A DNA stretch of 41,711 nucleotides, taken from contig JAEZXX010000115.1 of the NCBI GenBank assembly GCA_023419535.1, positions 1-41,711 on the forward strand, in the 5' to 3' direction. The notes beneath the pieces were generated by a model that saw only the letters and a list, made by a program, of their open reading frames with translations, ran no database searches and was not told the DNA's origin. Both the position numbers and the translations under genes were made by a program. This document shows, one piece after another, positions 41,016 to 41,711 of the stretch (position 1 is the stretch's first letter; the number at the start of each line of letters is the position of its first letter). The stretch comes from Pseudomonadota bacterium. GTDB taxonomy: Bacteria; Pseudomonadota; Alphaproteobacteria; Rhizobiales; Rhizobiaceae.

Positions 41016-41711
41016 CCGGCGCCCGGCCGAAGGCCCGACCGTTCTGGCGCCAGCCGCTGTTCTATCTCAGCCTCTTCGCGCTTCTGGCCGCGCTTCTCAC
41101 CTTCTTCGCGACGCCTCTGATCGTGGTCGGCGAGACCCAGCCCTTCGCCCCGCTCGACATCCGCCTCGCGCTGATGCTCGGCATCGCCATCTTCTGGGGC
41201 GTCGGCGCCGCCATCATCCTGTCGCGGCAGGCCGCGGCCGCTTCGACGTCCGCCGTGCCGGACGCAGTGCGCCGGCGCGAGGAGGAGACGGCGAGCGCCA
41301 AGGCCAGCGAGCACGCGGCGGTCGAGGCCGAAATCGCCGCGATCCGCCACAATGCCCGCGTCACCGTCGCGCGGCTGCGCAAGGGTCTGCCCTCCGCCTT
41401 CCTGAACCCGCGAATCTACCGCCTGCCCTGGTATCTCGTCGTCGGGCCGAAGGGCGCCGGCAAGAGCGCGATGATCGCCGCCTCCGGCCTGGAGATGCCC
41501 TACGCGCCGGAGACCTCCGGTTCGACCGGAACCTGCGAGTTCGTCCTGACCAACGAAGCCGTCTTCGTCGACGTCGCCGGGCGCCTCGCCGGGGCGGCCG
41601 ACCGATCGACGGACCGGCTCGTCTGGACGCGGCTCCTCGACCTCGTGCGCCGGTATCGTCCCGCCCATCCGCTGGCCGGCACCTTCCTCGTCGTCGGCGC
41701 CGACGCCCAGG
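41012..41711 (+). CDS. tssM: TssM (IcmF) N-terminal part, cut by the right edge
   Basis: GTG 41012 overlaps the preceding stop (GTGA). The 233 residues visible start MTGARPKARPFWRQPLFYLS, with two helices (LFYLSLFALLAALLTFF; LALMLGIAIFWGVGAAIIL), a charged coiled segment, LPWYLVVGPKGAGKSAMI (Walker A) and AVFVDVAGR, close to the family D-T-A-G-R switch. W-Y-L-V-V-G-P-x-G-x-G-K-S is diagnostic of TssM. The frame is open to the window end, so the long periplasmic part lies outside. It bridges inner and outer membrane with TssL and TssJ. Confidence 0.9.
   Translation, partial: MTGARPKARPFWRQPLFYLSLFALLAALLTFFATPLIVVGETQPFAPLDIRLALMLGIAIFWGVGAAIILSRQAAAASTSAVPDAVRRREEETASAKASEHAAVEAEIAAIRHNARVTVARLRKGLPSAFLNPRIYRLPWYLVVGPKGAGKSAMIAASGLEMPYAPETSGSTGTCEFVLTNEAVFVDVAGRLAGAADRSTDRLVWTRLLDLVRRYRPAHPLAGTFLVVGADAQ

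Overview
The window is very GC-rich (about 70%) and densely coded, and it reads as a chromosome segment of an alphaproteobacterium, probably of the order Hyphomicrobiales (Rhizobiales). The reasons are the hmuTUV haem operon divergent from a haem receptor, an imp-type type VI secretion (T6SS) locus with two TssC paralogues, a DUF3307 gene and codon bias strongly towards G/C in third positions. This taxonomic call is inference. No tRNA, rRNA, CRISPR or insertion sequence is visible. Because of the high GC, long open frames occur antisense to nearly every real gene; these were left out.

Layout. 1-2.5 kb: the 5' part of an EamA/DMT exporter running off the left edge (the outermost bases look like a sequencing artefact), a DedA membrane protein, a 23-residue one-helix membrane peptide with a clean intrinsic terminator, and a short-chain dehydrogenase. 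2.5-5.2 kb: the molybdate importer modABC on the minus strand, preceded by a perfect 24-bp ModE-type palindrome. 5.2-10.4 kb: a haem uptake locus, with a TonB-dependent receptor (minus) divergent from hmuTUV (plus). The shared control region carries several TGGA-N5-TCCA-like dyads and a 14-nt direct repeat. 10.4-10.8 kb: a small DUF3307 membrane protein.

10.8-17.5 kb (minus): a three-gene operon encoding a Slam/DUF560-like outer-membrane barrel with an N-terminal TPR segment, a 990-residue exported FecR-domain protein with a Pro-Glu repeat stalk and a Gly-rich C-terminal region resembling a TbpB-type barrel, and a CHASE2 class III adenylate cyclase. I read this as a candidate secretion-plus-signalling module and as the least described system in the window.

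17.8-41.7 kb: a T6SS locus in two divergent arms. The minus arm is, in transcription order, STAS protein, clpV (tssH), hcp (tssD), vgrG (tssI), a DUF6931-like gene, tssA, tssB, tssC1, tssC2, tssE, tssF, tssG. The plus arm is an anti-sigma-kinase-like protein fused to a degenerate PP2C-like domain, a PAAR protein, a Trm112-type methyltransferase, tssJ, tssK, tssL (with an OmpA domain), a short tssM-like NTPase, and the start of a second, probably full-length tssM cut by the right edge. Together they supply baseplate (TssEFGK), sheath (TssBC), tube and spike (Hcp, VgrG, PAAR), recycling ATPase (ClpV) and membrane complex (TssJLM). The STAS/kinase pair at the divergence point suggests partner-switching control. 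No Fha, PpkA, PppA or TagF homologue is visible here; they could lie beyond the right edge. No classical toxin-immunity pair is evident.
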